Positions 46,562 to 56,494 of a DNA stretch of 64,000 nt are shown piece by piece. The position numbers and the translations under genes were made by a program. Origin of the DNA: Gari tellinella (taxonomy: Eukaryota > Mollusca > Bivalvia > Cardiida > Psammobiidae); the NCBI GenBank assembly GCA_922989275.2, contig OV277858.1, positions 13,900,227-13,964,226 of the forward strand, in the 5' to 3' direction. Position 1 is the first letter of the stretch. Every line of letters starts with the position of its first letter. Under the pieces are notes generated by a model, which saw only the letters and a program-made list of their open reading frames with translations, did no database searches and had not been told where the DNA came from.

Positions 46562-47600
46562 GAGCTATTTAGTTTGGGTTTGAAGCAATTAATAAAATAG
46601 TGTTCTTTTATCAACCTAGCCGACGTATTATCTATTTTGCCGTGTCCCGTATTTGTTAGGCATGTACTGTGCGTCTATTTCTAAACATCACATTACATAT
46701 TTTCATGAACAAAGAACTGTTTTCCATCGAAAGTAAAATAGGATCCTTCTTTCAAATAATTACAATGGCCAAATTTTGGACGTTTGCATATAGTGATTTT
46801 GAAATTAGTATTATGTTCATCAGTATGTAGACTATGATCTCTGCTCTGGACAGTATTTTTTGCCCAATTCGTAGTTTACCGTTTACTATTTTTATAATTT
46901 TACTGTTCACTAAGACATCCGACATTCTTTCGTCTGCATACCCAATCAGTAGATTATTCTTTACATTGTCGATTAATTCAGATTTTTTCGGATTAAAAGT
47001 TGAGACAAGTGGTATTATGTCCTGACTTAGTTTCGCCCGTGTCTTTAATAATGAAGTTCTTGGGATTTTAATAGCCTTCGTTATGCCTTTTTGTATTACC
47101 GTATTTTAGATAATTTCTTTTCAAAAGTGAGGATGATAGTTCTTTCAGCCGAATGTTTCTAACTTTTTGATCAGATACAATTGTGTAAATTCTCCTCGCA
47201 AGATTGTATGGAATACTTAATTTAGTATGTTTAGGGTGGCACGATTTAAAATTTAAGTTTTGCTTTGAGTCTGTGTCTTTAAAATAAATATCCGTTTCTA
47301 AAACGCCGTCTTTTTTGTAAAGCAGAATATCTAGGAAAGGTAGTTCATTTTGGTTAATTTCAACTGTAAATTGTATGTCGTTATGTAAACTGTTAAGCAT
47401 GTTTCGAAAATCAATAAGACAATATTGTGTATCGATCCTAATGAATAAGCAATCATCCAGAAATCTTTTCAATTTTTTCTTTATATAGGTTGCAATTTCA
47501 TTTCCATGTATAGCTTCTATCTGTTTATATAATATCTCTTCCAGATAACCAAGTACTAAAGTGGCATAATATATATGGGCCGTTCCACGGCAAAACCGGT
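46562..47600 (-). pseudogene. PLE-3: Penelope-like RT end plus GIY-YIG
   Basis: From about 47600 leftwards the minus strand gives YYATLVLGYLEEILYKQ, then KRFLDDCLFI (the catalytic FLDD of the RT palm), LPFLDILLYK and CHPKHTKLSIPYNLARRI (the RT thumb). These lie partly in an open 134-aa frame (47068-47472). After a stop the relic continues with CKRPKFGHCNYLKEGSYF, a Cys-bearing segment like that of PLE-1. The centre of the GIY-YIG domain is deleted, and the end ARLIKEHYFINCFKPKLN is followed by a stop at 46562-46564. In an intact PLE the RT copies RNA at a nick made by the endonuclease. Several stops make this copy dead. It is the only copy here with both halves. Confidence 0.88.
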
Positions 47601-48639
47601 ATTTTTTTTAATTTACTCATTTTCTAAAAGAGGATTATTTACACTGTCGAATTCAATTTTTTTTCGGCGATATATCGATATTTTATAATTTTCTGGATGT
47701 TTTAACGCGGCGGGTAGTTTGATTTATGTTTAAAAAAAGAAGTGACGTCAACGTCATGATTTGCGACGTTAAAGCGTTCTTTGTTTTGGCAATATTCTTG
47801 TAAACGTGATATCACGGCAGGTAAGTATTTATATGTCCAACTAAGCAAAATGAACATTGAATACGGCTAAATTTTCGAAACATTTGGAACCAGATGAAAC
47901 CCAAAAAATATCTGCTCGGTCGCTAATCCAGTCCAAAATTTAGAAAGTTTATTATTTTAAATGCTTGAGGAAACGATTGAAGATTTTATATTCATTGTTG
48001 CTTTCAATTGCTTGAATGGTAAAGAAAAACGAGTTCCCCCGTTTATGGTGTTGTATATATAAATTTTATCTTCGTTTAAAGCTAAAAGATCTAATTTTAT
48101 TTTCTCTCTGACCATTAACATATGAGCTAATTTATGACAGGTTTGGCATGCAACGTCACGGCTGCTGCACTCAGATGTGGTCGAACGGTCTTGTTGAGAC
48201 TTTGCTTCCCCTCGTCGCCGAGACCCACAGGCTCGAGTAAAGAAGGCAAGTTGCTGATCACGCAATATCGCACCAAAATGTTTACTTTGTGTTTTGGCTT
48301 GTCTTCCCCCTTGACGCATGGATAGAGCTTGGCGTTCTTCACTGTTCACTTTGAAGTACTGAAGCTTACTGTGAATGAAAATAAGAACCCGAGTAAGAAA
48401 ACTTGGAAATATGAAGTATTCTTTCTGGGCTGTTGAGATAACTTGATTCAGAAACAAAAAAAATAGTTGTATATTATACTTAAAAGTAAAAATGTGTTGG
48501 AGCCCGAATTAAATATGTCAGTAAGCTACCTTTACTCCGCAGAACTTCCATACTTTTTTTTCCTAAACTGGAACAATTTGTTAGCATTATTATGCTGTTT
48601 AAAACGTGGATTACTGACTTGCTCCACAGCGGGAATAGC
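47601..48639. other. Unrecognised stretch with a 166-aa minus ORF
   Basis: The ORF at 47957-48457 (minus) contains GGRQAKTQSKHFGAI, ACGSRRRGEAKSQQ and CQTCHKLAHML but matches no family I recognise. The centre (48130-48340) is less AT-rich than its flanks and open in several frames, so it may be a repeat-derived or exon-derived piece. No function is proposed. Confidence 0.3.
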
Positions 48640-49235
48640 TTAATGCGCCTTAGACACCTCAAAAATACTAACTTGATTTCGGGAACTGACTTAAACAGTG
48701 ATTATGGAGAGGTCTTACATGCGACTTTTTGAATTCTTTTGGAACAAAGGCAGATTCCAGCGAAGAGTTCACAATTTTTGTTAACGACGGTTGGAGCTTT
48801 CAAGGCATAATTTTAAGAGCCATGTAGGTATTGGGTCGAGTTCACAGGACTTACATGGGGATGCCTTCACAATCTCCCTAATTTCTGCTGCTGTAGCAGT
48901 GTCAAAGCTTTATAAAGAATTCATTGAATGCAACGTTTCTGTGATGACTGGGGTGCATGACGTTGATTCAGAGGCAATGCCTGTCCGTATTTTGTCCACC
49001 TTTTCAATAAAAAAGTCGCTGAAATCATGCGCAAGTTGTTCGGAGGACACATTCTTTGGCAGTGCAATTTCATTGTTTGCACCAAGGAGATGCTTAGTGA
49101 CTATAAAAAGACTCTTCGAGTCCTATTGACAGGATTCTACCTTTTCTGTGTAAAAATTAACCCTTGACTTTGCTAATAGTTTGTTTACTTTAGCACACTG
49201 CTCTCGATACAGTTGATGATCATAAGCGGCCAGCG
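48640..49235 (-). pseudogene. Fragment of a second LINE ORF2 (RT N-terminal region)
   Basis: The minus strand from 49235 reads QLYREQCAKVNKLLAKSRVN, FYTEKVESCQ, a stop, then DSKSLFIVTKHLLG, EQLAHDFSDFFIEKVDKIR, SCELDPIPTWLLK and, after a frameshift, LTKIVNSSLESAFVPKEFKK and SHVRPL. This is the segment between endonuclease and RT, plus the start of RT, of a jockey/CR1-like non-LTR element (DPIPTWLLK and VPKEFKK.HVRPL are characteristic). It is clearly a different element from the adjacent intact LINE and is truncated at both ends. Confidence 0.8.
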
Positions 49236-49628
49236 TCATTAGCAGTGACAACTTCAGTAGGCCTACATTTATCTGCTATTTCAATGTCCCAACAATGTTT
49301 CCAGGTCAGAACTCGCAACTGGAGATACCCAATCATGTATCGAGTCTTGTTTTAAGCTGAAAAATCAACATTAAAACAGTATGATGGTTAGGGTAACAGT
49401 CAACGAAATTAAAATTAACCTTTATCACGCTGATCGCCACTGTAAAACAGAATACGCAAATAGGTTAGTTCATGCAGATTGACAGTAGGTCAGTCACCCT
49501 CAGTGATCTAATTATATTTTCTGTGTCACTTTGTTGAAAACTCCCTAACTAATTAGTTTAACAAGTTATTACTCACGCAGACGAAAGGTTGAAATGAAAA
49601 GTATGTTGTTCTCAGAATAATGGATACA
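49236..49628. other. Spacer between LINE fragment and intact LINE
   Basis: No ORF or repeat structure that I can support. Confidence 0.4.
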
Positions 49629-49647
49629 TACCGTGATACCGTGATAC
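49629..49647 (-). repeat. 3' octamer tail of the LINE
   Basis: On the minus strand, TATCACGG repeats directly at the end of the 3' UTR, about 25 bp after the ORF2 stop. It replaces a poly-A tail, as known for CR1-type elements. Confidence 0.7.
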
Positions 49648-49667
49648 CGCAAATACAGGATAAAGGC

Positions 49668-52600
49668 CTAAGCCTGTGACTCCCGCTCAGGTCTTCTTTG
49701 AAACATACTCGTCGCATGCGTGGGGCGAGTGATGTATTGTCTGTTTGTCCAACACTTGTCTACACTGTCTTTAAATCCATTCACATCCTTGGCTCTGACA
49801 ACCCAGTCTGGTAGGGAATTCCAGCTGTTCACTACTCTCAGACCAAAATAGTGCTTCCTGATGTTCAGTCTGCCTTGTTTTTTCCCCAGCTTCAGATTGT
49901 GGCCTCTTGTTCTGGTTTCATATGCTCTTGGAAGCAGCTTCTTCTCATTTATGTTGTCCCTTCCAGTCAGGATCTTGAACACTTGGATCATATCTCCTCT
50001 TTCTCGTCTATGGTGTAAGGACGGTAGTCGGAGCTTCTGCAATCTGTCTTCGTAGGGGAGGTCTTTTATGCTTCTGCAGAGCTTTGTTGCCCTCCGCTGA
50101 ACCCTTTCCAACTTATCCATGTCCCTGGCAAACTGGTGGATCCTGGGTGCGTTTCCATATACCAGAATCGGCCGTACCATTGTCATATACAGTCTCTTGA
50201 TGATGGTGTTATCTCTACTAACAAAGGTGCGTTTAATGATGCCTAGTATTCTGTTGGCCTTCGTTACTGCCTGGCTAACATGCTGGTGAAAAGTTAGCTT
50301 ATTGTCAATATGTAGACCAAGGTTTTTTTCAAGCTCTGTTTCTTGCAGTTCCCTGTATTGGCCATTGTTGTCTCTCATCTGGTACGTATGGTGAGGGTTG
50401 CTGTTGCCGAGATGCATGACACCACACTTGCCGGTGTTAAATTTCAGTTGCCACTTGTCTGACCACTCGGAAAGTCGCTCGATGTCTGCCTGTAGCTTGA
50501 CCCTGTCCTCATCCGTTGACTCTCTCCCGGAGACCTTAGTGTCGTCTGCGAAGATCCTTGTGACACAAGTCACGACGTCTGGTAGATCGTTAATAAAGAT
50601 AACAAAGAGGACAGGGCCTAGCATGCTGCCCTGGGGAATGCCACTGGTGACGCTTGACCATTCAGATGTGTATCCGTTCAAAGAAACCCTCTGTGTGCGA
50701 CCCTGTAGGAAGTTTCTGATCCAGGCTCCAATGTCCCCCTTAATACCATAGCTGTCAAGTTTGCTGCACAGTCTTTCATGCGGGACGGCGTCAAACGCTT
50801 TTTTAAAGTCAAGGTACACGGTGTCAATTGGGTCCCCTCTATCAAGTGCCTCCGTCCATTCATCAAGGCACACAAGGAGTTGCGTCATGCACGATCTCCT
50901 AGGCACAAACCCATGCTGCTCATCGCAAAACAGATCGTTTTCAGTCATATGGTCCATTACTGCCTGTCTGATGATGAATTCCATAGTCTTGCAGAGGACA
51001 GAAGTCAGACTGACTGGCCTGTAGTTCCCCGGTGAGCATCTGTCACCCTTTTTGAAGATGGGCGTGACCTGTCCTTGTTTCCACTGGGATGGTAGTACTC
51101 CTGACTTTAGCGATTTCAGATAAATGATCCTCAGGGGTGCGACAATACTGGGTGCAATCTCCTTTAGGACCCTCGGATGGAACCCGTCAGGACCTGATGA
51201 TTTGCTGACTTTCAAGGCGTATAGTTTCTTCAGAATCATTTCCTCCATAATGCACAACTCTGACAGTACACTGTTCTCTGACCGTTCTTCCATGACAGGC
51301 ACACTTGTTATATCCTCATCGGTGAACACACTACAGAAAAAGTCGTTCAGTAGTCTAGCTTTGGCTTTATCGTCACTGTACACAACACCCTCGCTATCTT
51401 TGAGATCGCCAACTCCACTTTTCACAGTCAATTTTGATTTGGTGTATTTCCAAAACGCCTTTGGATTTGTTTTTATTTCACTTGCTATTGCCTCCTCAAA
51501 GTTCTGTCTGGTTTCTCTTGTGTGAGCACGTAGCTTGTTCCTTGCCTGACAATATTTCTGGTGGTCATAGCAATCTTGAGTTTCTGTATACGTCTGCCAT
51601 GCTCTCTGTTTAGTTTTCAGTAGCCTCATCCGCTGTCTGTCCATATATGCCTGACGCTTTTTGTTTGGTTTGTTGCTCACACTGTGGGTTGGTATGTGTT
51701 CTTGCATTGCACTTTCCAACTTGTCACTGAAGGTATCCCATGCTTCCTGAATGTCTTTCATTTCCAATTCCCTTTCCCAGTCTATGTCTGACAACACTTC
51801 GCACATTCCCTTATAATTTCCTTTATCAAATTTGAACTTAGTTGTCTTGCTGTTCAATACCTCAGTCTTGCATGCATACTTAAATGTCAAAGTGCAATGG
51901 TCACTGTTCCCTAGTGGGGCTAAATACCTTAAGTCCTTAATCACATTCTCTTCACTTGTCAGTATTAAGTCCAAAATAGATGGTCTTTGTTCACCGCGAT
52001 ACCTTGTCGGTTTGTCTACGTGCTGGCTGAGGAAACAATCCCTGATACACTCTGTAAACTGATCACTCTCTGTGTTCTCACCATCAGTAGCTGATGCATG
52101 TTTCCAGTCTATGTTAGGATAGTTGAAATCCCCAACAATAATAATATCTCGTATGTTCATATCTGTTACATGCCGAAGAAGGTCTTCCAGGCTCCGATTG
52201 TTTTCACTATCACTTGAGGGGCTGCGATAAACGCATCCTACGACAACAGTCTTATTTCCTCCAACTTTGACACTGACCCATACAGATTCTTTGAAGCATT
52301 GTGAGTTCTCTCTTTCAACATTAAAAGCCTCCACCCTGAACTGGTTTGAAACATACATACAAACTCCACGTCCCTCTGAGTCAAGGTTATGGAAAGGTGG
52401 ATTGTAGCCTTCCAACACTATTTCAGTCTCCGTCAGCTTAGTCTTACAGTACTTAGGTTTTACTTCTGTTAGTGCTACAATGTCTGGTTTATGTTCCTTA
52501 ACACACTGCTCTAAGTCTAACATTTTGGTCGTTATCACATCCACGTTGCTCGATAAAATATTAAGTCCACTTCTGATAAAATTATTTACACATGAGTTAC

Positions 52601-52724
52601 TGAGCTGTTTACTCTTCACCCTCCGAGCCTGTGCCTGTGTAGGAGGCTCGTATGGCTCCACCACTGAACTGCAGGGCTCTCTGTTGACGCTGGACAAGTT
52701 TCCCTCCTCTGATAAAAATATCAC
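49668..52724 (-). CDS. LINE ORF2: AP endonuclease and reverse transcriptase
   Basis: A 1018-aa frame. Residues about 50-285 are an exonuclease-endonuclease-phosphatase domain that nicks target DNA: ALTEVKPKY carries the metal-binding Glu, GDFNYPNIDW (near 198) and NSDHCTLTF (near 275) the other catalytic residues. Residues about 500-780 are the RT: YRPVSLTSVLCK, HGFVPRRSCMTQL, YLDFKKAFDAVPHERL (near 640), SGIPQGSMLGPVLF (near 695) and FADDTKV (near 724, the catalytic xxDD). The C-terminal part (RRATKLCRSIKDLPYEDRL ... WNSLPDWVVRA) matches the tail common in CR1/L2/Rex-like proteins; there is no RNase H. No stop or frameshift interrupts it and key residues are present, so it could be functional. 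The listed start is the first Met, inside ORF1; translation may rely on reinitiation or frameshifting. Clade below CR1-like is uncertain. Confidence 0.93.
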   Translation of the reverse strand: MIFLSEEGNLSSVNREPCSSVVEPYEPPTQAQARRVKSKQLSNSCVNNFIRSGLNILSSNVDVITTKMLDLEQCVKEHKPDIVALTEVKPKYCKTKLTETEIVLEGYNPPFHNLDSEGRGVCMYVSNQFRVEAFNVERENSQCFKESVWVSVKVGGNKTVVVGCVYRSPSSDSENNRSLEDLLRHVTDMNIRDIIIVGDFNYPNIDWKHASATDGENTESDQFTECIRDCFLSQHVDKPTRYRGEQRPSILDLILTSEENVIKDLRYLAPLGNSDHCTLTFKYACKTEVLNSKTTKFKFDKGNYKGMCEVLSDIDWERELEMKDIQEAWDTFSDKLESAMQEHIPTHSVSNKPNKKRQAYMDRQRMRLLKTKQRAWQTYTETQDCYDHQKYCQARNKLRAHTRETRQNFEEAIASEIKTNPKAFWKYTKSKLTVKSGVGDLKDSEGVVYSDDKAKARLLNDFFCSVFTDEDITSVPVMEERSENSVLSELCIMEEMILKKLYALKVSKSSGPDGFHPRVLKEIAPSIVAPLRIIYLKSLKSGVLPSQWKQGQVTPIFKKGDRCSPGNYRPVSLTSVLCKTMEFIIRQAVMDHMTENDLFCDEQHGFVPRRSCMTQLLVCLDEWTEALDRGDPIDTVYLDFKKAFDAVPHERLCSKLDSYGIKGDIGAWIRNFLQGRTQRVSLNGYTSEWSSVTSGIPQGSMLGPVLFVIFINDLPDVVTCVTRIFADDTKVSGRESTDEDRVKLQADIERLSEWSDKWQLKFNTGKCGVMHLGNSNPHHTYQMRDNNGQYRELQETELEKNLGLHIDNKLTFHQHVSQAVTKANRILGIIKRTFVSRDNTIIKRLYMTMVRPILVYGNAPRIHQFARDMDKLERVQRRATKLCRSIKDLPYEDRLQKLRLPSLHHRRERGDMIQVFKILTGRDNINEKKLLPRAYETRTRGHNLKLGKKQGRLNIRKHYFGLRVVNSWNSLPDWVVRAKDVNGFKDSVDKCWTNRQYITRPTHATSMFQRRPERESQA

Positions 52725-53622
52725 TTTCGCCCTGGTTTTTCCTATCTCTCAACTCCTTTCTCAAGTTGTAATCTTCTGCTCGCTGCATTTTTGTGATATC
52801 AGGCCCTATATACACATTCTTGTAGTCCTCGTCATCCTTTAGCACTCTTGAGCTTTTTAGAATCTTTTTCTTGGCCTCTACGCTGTCAACAGTCACTTTT
52901 GTTATTCTTTGCTTACTTGGGTCCTTTTTCCCTATCCTATCATAGCTCTCTACCACATCTTCCTCATCAACCCCCATCGCACTGAATAGCTTATAAATTG
53001 ACTCAATATCCTCCTCTTTCCTGTCCGTATACTCTCTCTTATTAGACTCTTTCAAGTTCTGAATGATTATGTTCTTCTTGCGGAATTCCCTTTCCCTCTG
53101 CTCTTCAATTGTCATCCGAACAGTGTAACTTTGTACCTCACTTTGCACAGGTTTATCCTTCACTTCTAATTTCTCAACACGTTTTTCCAGATTCACAACA
53201 TCACTGCTGTCCGCCTTACTACTTAACTTCTCCTCCAAGCACCCAATTCTCCCGGTCATTGACTGCATGTATGCTGCACATTTCTCTTCTATTTGTTTAT
53301 CAAATGATACTGCCGTTATGGCAGGCTTCTCACATTCTTCACAAAACCAGTGAAAATATTTCCTTCTCCCAATCACTTCGTACTCGAAATCCGATAAACC
53401 TAAACACTCAACACAGAACCAACTGCTGCTTCTCTCACAGCCCAATAGTTTGTCGTCATCATTTACAAATACATCTGAACACTTGACACATGTTACCTGC
53501 TTGTCACTGTCACCGTTTATTGACTGTTTTGTGTTTGACTTCTTCTGTTTACCATTTTTTGCAGGCCTCCCTCGCTTCGTACCTGTACCGGAAGTAGAAT
53601 TTCCATTGTTTACTTCCGCCAT
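52609..53622 (-). CDS. LINE ORF1: PHD-like finger and RRM nucleic-acid chaperone
   Basis: A 337-aa frame starting MAEVNNGNSTSGTG. Residues about 20-35 are basic (KRGRPAKNGKQKK). A PHD-like zinc finger follows at about 43-98: CVKCSDVF, LLGCERSSSWFCVECLGL, HWFCEEC. One usual ligand position reads Ser (CERS where Cys is expected), so the finger may be atypical. A predicted coiled coil lies near 110-160. Residues about 180-300 are an RRM-like region as in L1-type ORF1 proteins (KKNIIIQNLKES ... ESYDRIGKKD ... VYIGPDITKMQRAEDYNLRK). The protein probably coats the element RNA and assists reverse transcription. PHD-bearing ORF1s are known in CR1-group LINEs, which agrees with the octamer tail. It overlaps ORF2 by 116 nt. 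Confidence 0.88.
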   Translation of the reverse strand: MAEVNNGNSTSGTGTKRGRPAKNGKQKKSNTKQSINGDSDKQVTCVKCSDVFVNDDDKLLGCERSSSWFCVECLGLSDFEYEVIGRRKYFHWFCEECEKPAITAVSFDKQIEEKCAAYMQSMTGRIGCLEEKLSSKADSSDVVNLEKRVEKLEVKDKPVQSEVQSYTVRMTIEEQREREFRKKNIIIQNLKESNKREYTDRKEEDIESIYKLFSAMGVDEEDVVESYDRIGKKDPSKQRITKVTVDSVEAKKKILKSSRVLKDDEDYKNVYIGPDITKMQRAEDYNLRKELRDRKNQGESDIFIRGGKLVQRQQRALQFSGGAIRASYTGTGSEGEE

Positions 53623-53870
53623 TGTTCAGTTCTGTTCAAGTCAATTTCACCACTTGAAGAAAGTTACTTTACAGAAGATCGGCGTGATGTACCCTGGATC
53701 CAAATTCACTTTTCCTTACATAACGCCAAAAGGAATTCCCTTCAACACAATTTCACTTCAAAAACTCCTCAAAACTTGAAAAATTAAATATTTTTCACTC
53801 GATCTCAGTTATGTCAATTTCACTCATTCCACGCATGCGCATACATATTAAATAATTAAGCAGTGGTCTT

Positions 53871-54800
53871 TTTTCACAAGACCTGGATTACATTCCACCT
53901 GTGAGATGCAATTGGTGGCTTAATTCTGCATTGTTTGAACAATTGCATTCATAATAGTCGTCAAATAGAAGCATTCATAAATATTCCATATCGCGATTAT
54001 AATACTCTATGCAGAGTAGTGATGATGAGATCAAATAGTGAAACAGACTATAATTGTAGCCGTCATTTAGCAGCGACTTTTCGTCATCCGTATTTATGAC
54101 GTATGATTATGATATTACAACGTGCCTGTTTACAAAATTGAATGTACAATTAGGCATGAGTAAATTGATACCAAACCAAATTTATTATAGAGAGTTCTGC
54201 ACCAACTCAGCGGTTTTGGCACTATTAGAAAAAAATGTATGCAACTAGATCGAGATCTATATGCAAGCTGTTGAGTTCATTTTATTTCTATAGAGAACAT
54301 TGAGAATATCAGGTGCAAACTTGTAAAATGTTGGTCTGGAGAACAAAGTTTGATCTAAATCTATGTGATATTTAGACTAATAGAGTCTGGCAATTGTCGG
54401 TATGTATAGAGATTCATGAACCGCTCGTCTTTAATAGAAATGACAGCATTTAGACCATGCATCAGGACAATTAATACTGATGGTCTTAATTTTTATCAAT
54501 GAGAAAATTCAGCTGCTTTTGTTTGCCATCAATCCTCATTTCCATAGTCCCAATAGATCTAGATCTAGATTTCTATACAAAATTTTCGTAGCTAGGTCCC
54601 AATTGCCTAGAGAAATTCGACAAAAAATTTGGTCTAGTTTACACAATTTGCAAACATGAACACATTTGTTTGAATTATAGATTTATCTAAATCCCAACAG
54701 ATCTACATGAATTATCATGAGTGGATAAAATAGAAATAATGAAACAATATTATGTTCCTATTAGATTTATATCGCAATGTTAGAATGGTATCATAAAAAT
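53871..54800. other. No gene recognised
   Basis: AT-rich, with scattered AGATCT/CTAGAT words around 54550-54575. No ORF of note. Confidence 0.4.
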
Positions 54801-54801
54801 G

Positions 54802-54875
54802 TGTAACTGATGAGATTCGAACAAGGAATCCTAGTCTCAAAGTGAAGTCAACGTTAAACCGACTGCTCCATTACC
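54802..54875 (-). ncRNA. tRNA-like sequence with B box
   Basis: The minus strand reads GGTAATGGAGCAGTCGG (A-box/D-arm-like), then TTGTTCGAATCTC (B box), and ends GTTAC. GTAA and TTAC can pair as a short acceptor stem. The spacing resembles a class II (Leu/Ser) tRNA with a long variable arm. Base pairing is incomplete, so it is probably a SINE head or tRNA pseudogene. Confidence 0.5.
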
Positions 54876-55920
54876 TCGATTACAGCATCAAGTTTCATGT
54901 TTAGATCTAGATCTACGTATAGTCTGCTTGAATTTTCAAATCTAAATTTCTGCGTAATAGATCTACATATCACTGATATCCAGATTTCGGCTTTAGATTC
55001 TATTATAGATCTAGATCTAGATATACATAGAATTTGAAATACATATTCACACACACCCTAAATCTAAACAGACACATATCAGCCCATATCAGGTCCGTAG
55101 GGGTTGGGGCATTTGGGGGAGTGGAGGGGGTTTCACAATAATTTTGCCAATAATATATTAATTTTTGTTTATTAGTACTAGATATACGCTACAATACGCA
55201 TTTCCGACGTTGTTTGTTTCTCTCACAAATTTAAGCGGACAACCAAGACATCCCCCGAAAAGAAAACGAAAAAAAAAAGAAAGTCAGTAGGCTATTTCAA
55301 AAGACAAAACAATGAGTGGATCCGCCACTGAATTTTAAGTGTGCCCCAAGGCGCGTTTTCCTTCCTAAGTGCCTGCAAATATTTTAGTTAAAAAATGATA
55401 ACATTTTAAGAATGATCTAGATCCATATGATGACTAACCTGGTCAAAGTCATTTATTTGCATATGCAGCAAATTATACAAATTAATGGCTACAAATCAAC
55501 ATTCATTTCTATAGGTCTATAAATCGTCAACGTATATGAATCTAAAGATATGATAATCTAGAATAAGAAGTTAACCTTTTTTAAAGGTTTATACCAATTA
55601 CATTCCGTTGAGGTTGATAAACATTGCTCCGATGTGTTTTTAAACGAATATGGCGGCATACATAAACATAACACGTGGCTGGTTAAATATCTCTTTAAAA
55701 ACATTCGGATTTATTCCGTAAAATCGTTATCAAGTGATTGTAGCAATACGATTTCTTACCTCAAAATCACTATCCATTTGTCATTGTACAAGCTAAAGTT
55801 AGAGATCCAATTATTTGTAAACACACATACTTCCTGGTTGACGGTGGGAAAAGGTTTCTAAATACATGACGTCAACTTTAATCGATCGTTACGTCATTGT
55901 GTACGCGATATAGCTAATAC
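54876..55920. other. No gene recognised
   Basis: AGATCTAGATCT-type words recur at 54902-54915 and 55010-55022. A G-rich patch lies at 55095-55135. The 75-aa ORF at 55634-55861 has no known motif. Confidence 0.4.
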
Positions 55921-55921
55921 A

Positions 55922-55964
55922 GGTTTTGTCATGGAACGGCTCATATATACGTTATACTCGGTAA
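55922..55964 (+). pseudogene. Very short Penelope-like RT scrap
   Basis: GGTTTTGTCATGGAACGGCT followed by CATATATACGTTATACTCGG closely parallels, in opposite orientation, the 5' edge of PLE-3 (about 47575-47600 minus: GGTTTTGCCGTGGAACGGCC, CATATA). Both resemble a PLE RT segment of the type GTAMGT..AP.YA.LVLG with a similar small deletion. Too short for a firm call. Confidence 0.35.
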
Positions 55965-56494
55965 ACACTTGGGTCGCCAATGCATACTAGGTTCGTACTG
56001 TTTGGTCCAACGTGGTTAATTGGGTCCTTCAAGTCGACTAGAGGGTCTAGACCAAACAAATCATATACCCATGTGTTGCATATTAATTTCATTTAAAACT
56101 GTATTTAAACAAATTCCTGCTTCCCGTCTACCTTGAACCTCACTTGTTTGGTCTATACAACCCACACACTCCATGAAAATATATACCTGACTGTTGGGTC
56201 TTCATGTGTGTCCAACAGTTGGTGAAAATTGAATGCTGCATATACGGTATAGTCACTATGTTGAGAATCATGTGAAATAAAACCATAATTATATAGCATA
56301 TGTGAGGGGCCCAACACACGGACATATGGTGGATAACACTATGTGACCAGTGGAAATATGTGGACCAAATAATACTGGATGGCTGCAGAACCCAATAATT
56401 TACCAAGTTTGATTATATATGCATACATATTTATGTTTAAATAAATATTTTTACGCACACAAATTGTCATTCGCGGGGTGTCTGTATCAAACGT
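55965..56494. other. No gene recognised
   Basis: No supported feature between the RT scrap and the minisatellite. Confidence 0.4.

Larger units (their letters stand above)
49629..53870 (-). mobile_element. Two-ORF CR1-type LINE, apparently intact coding
   Basis: Minus-strand element with ORF1 (53622-52609) overlapping ORF2 (52724-49668) by 116 nt in a different frame, a short 3' UTR and a 3' end of tandem octamers TATCACGG (two copies plus part, 49629-49647). Tandem octamer tails are characteristic of CR1/L2-group elements. The 5' end and the target duplication could not be fixed; 53870 is a guess. Confidence 0.85.

Noticed and set aside
47957..48457. 166-aa minus ORF as a host gene
   Set aside because: No recognisable domain, splice context or homology that I can name; listed only as an unrecognised stretch.
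49861..53779. Several 60-130-aa plus-strand ORFs
   Set aside because: Antisense shadows of the LINE ORF1 and ORF2.
54802..54830. CTGATGAGATTCGAAC string resembling a hammerhead core
   Set aside because: It is the complement of a tRNA-like T arm (GTTCGAATC) and lacks the GAAAC order and stem II.
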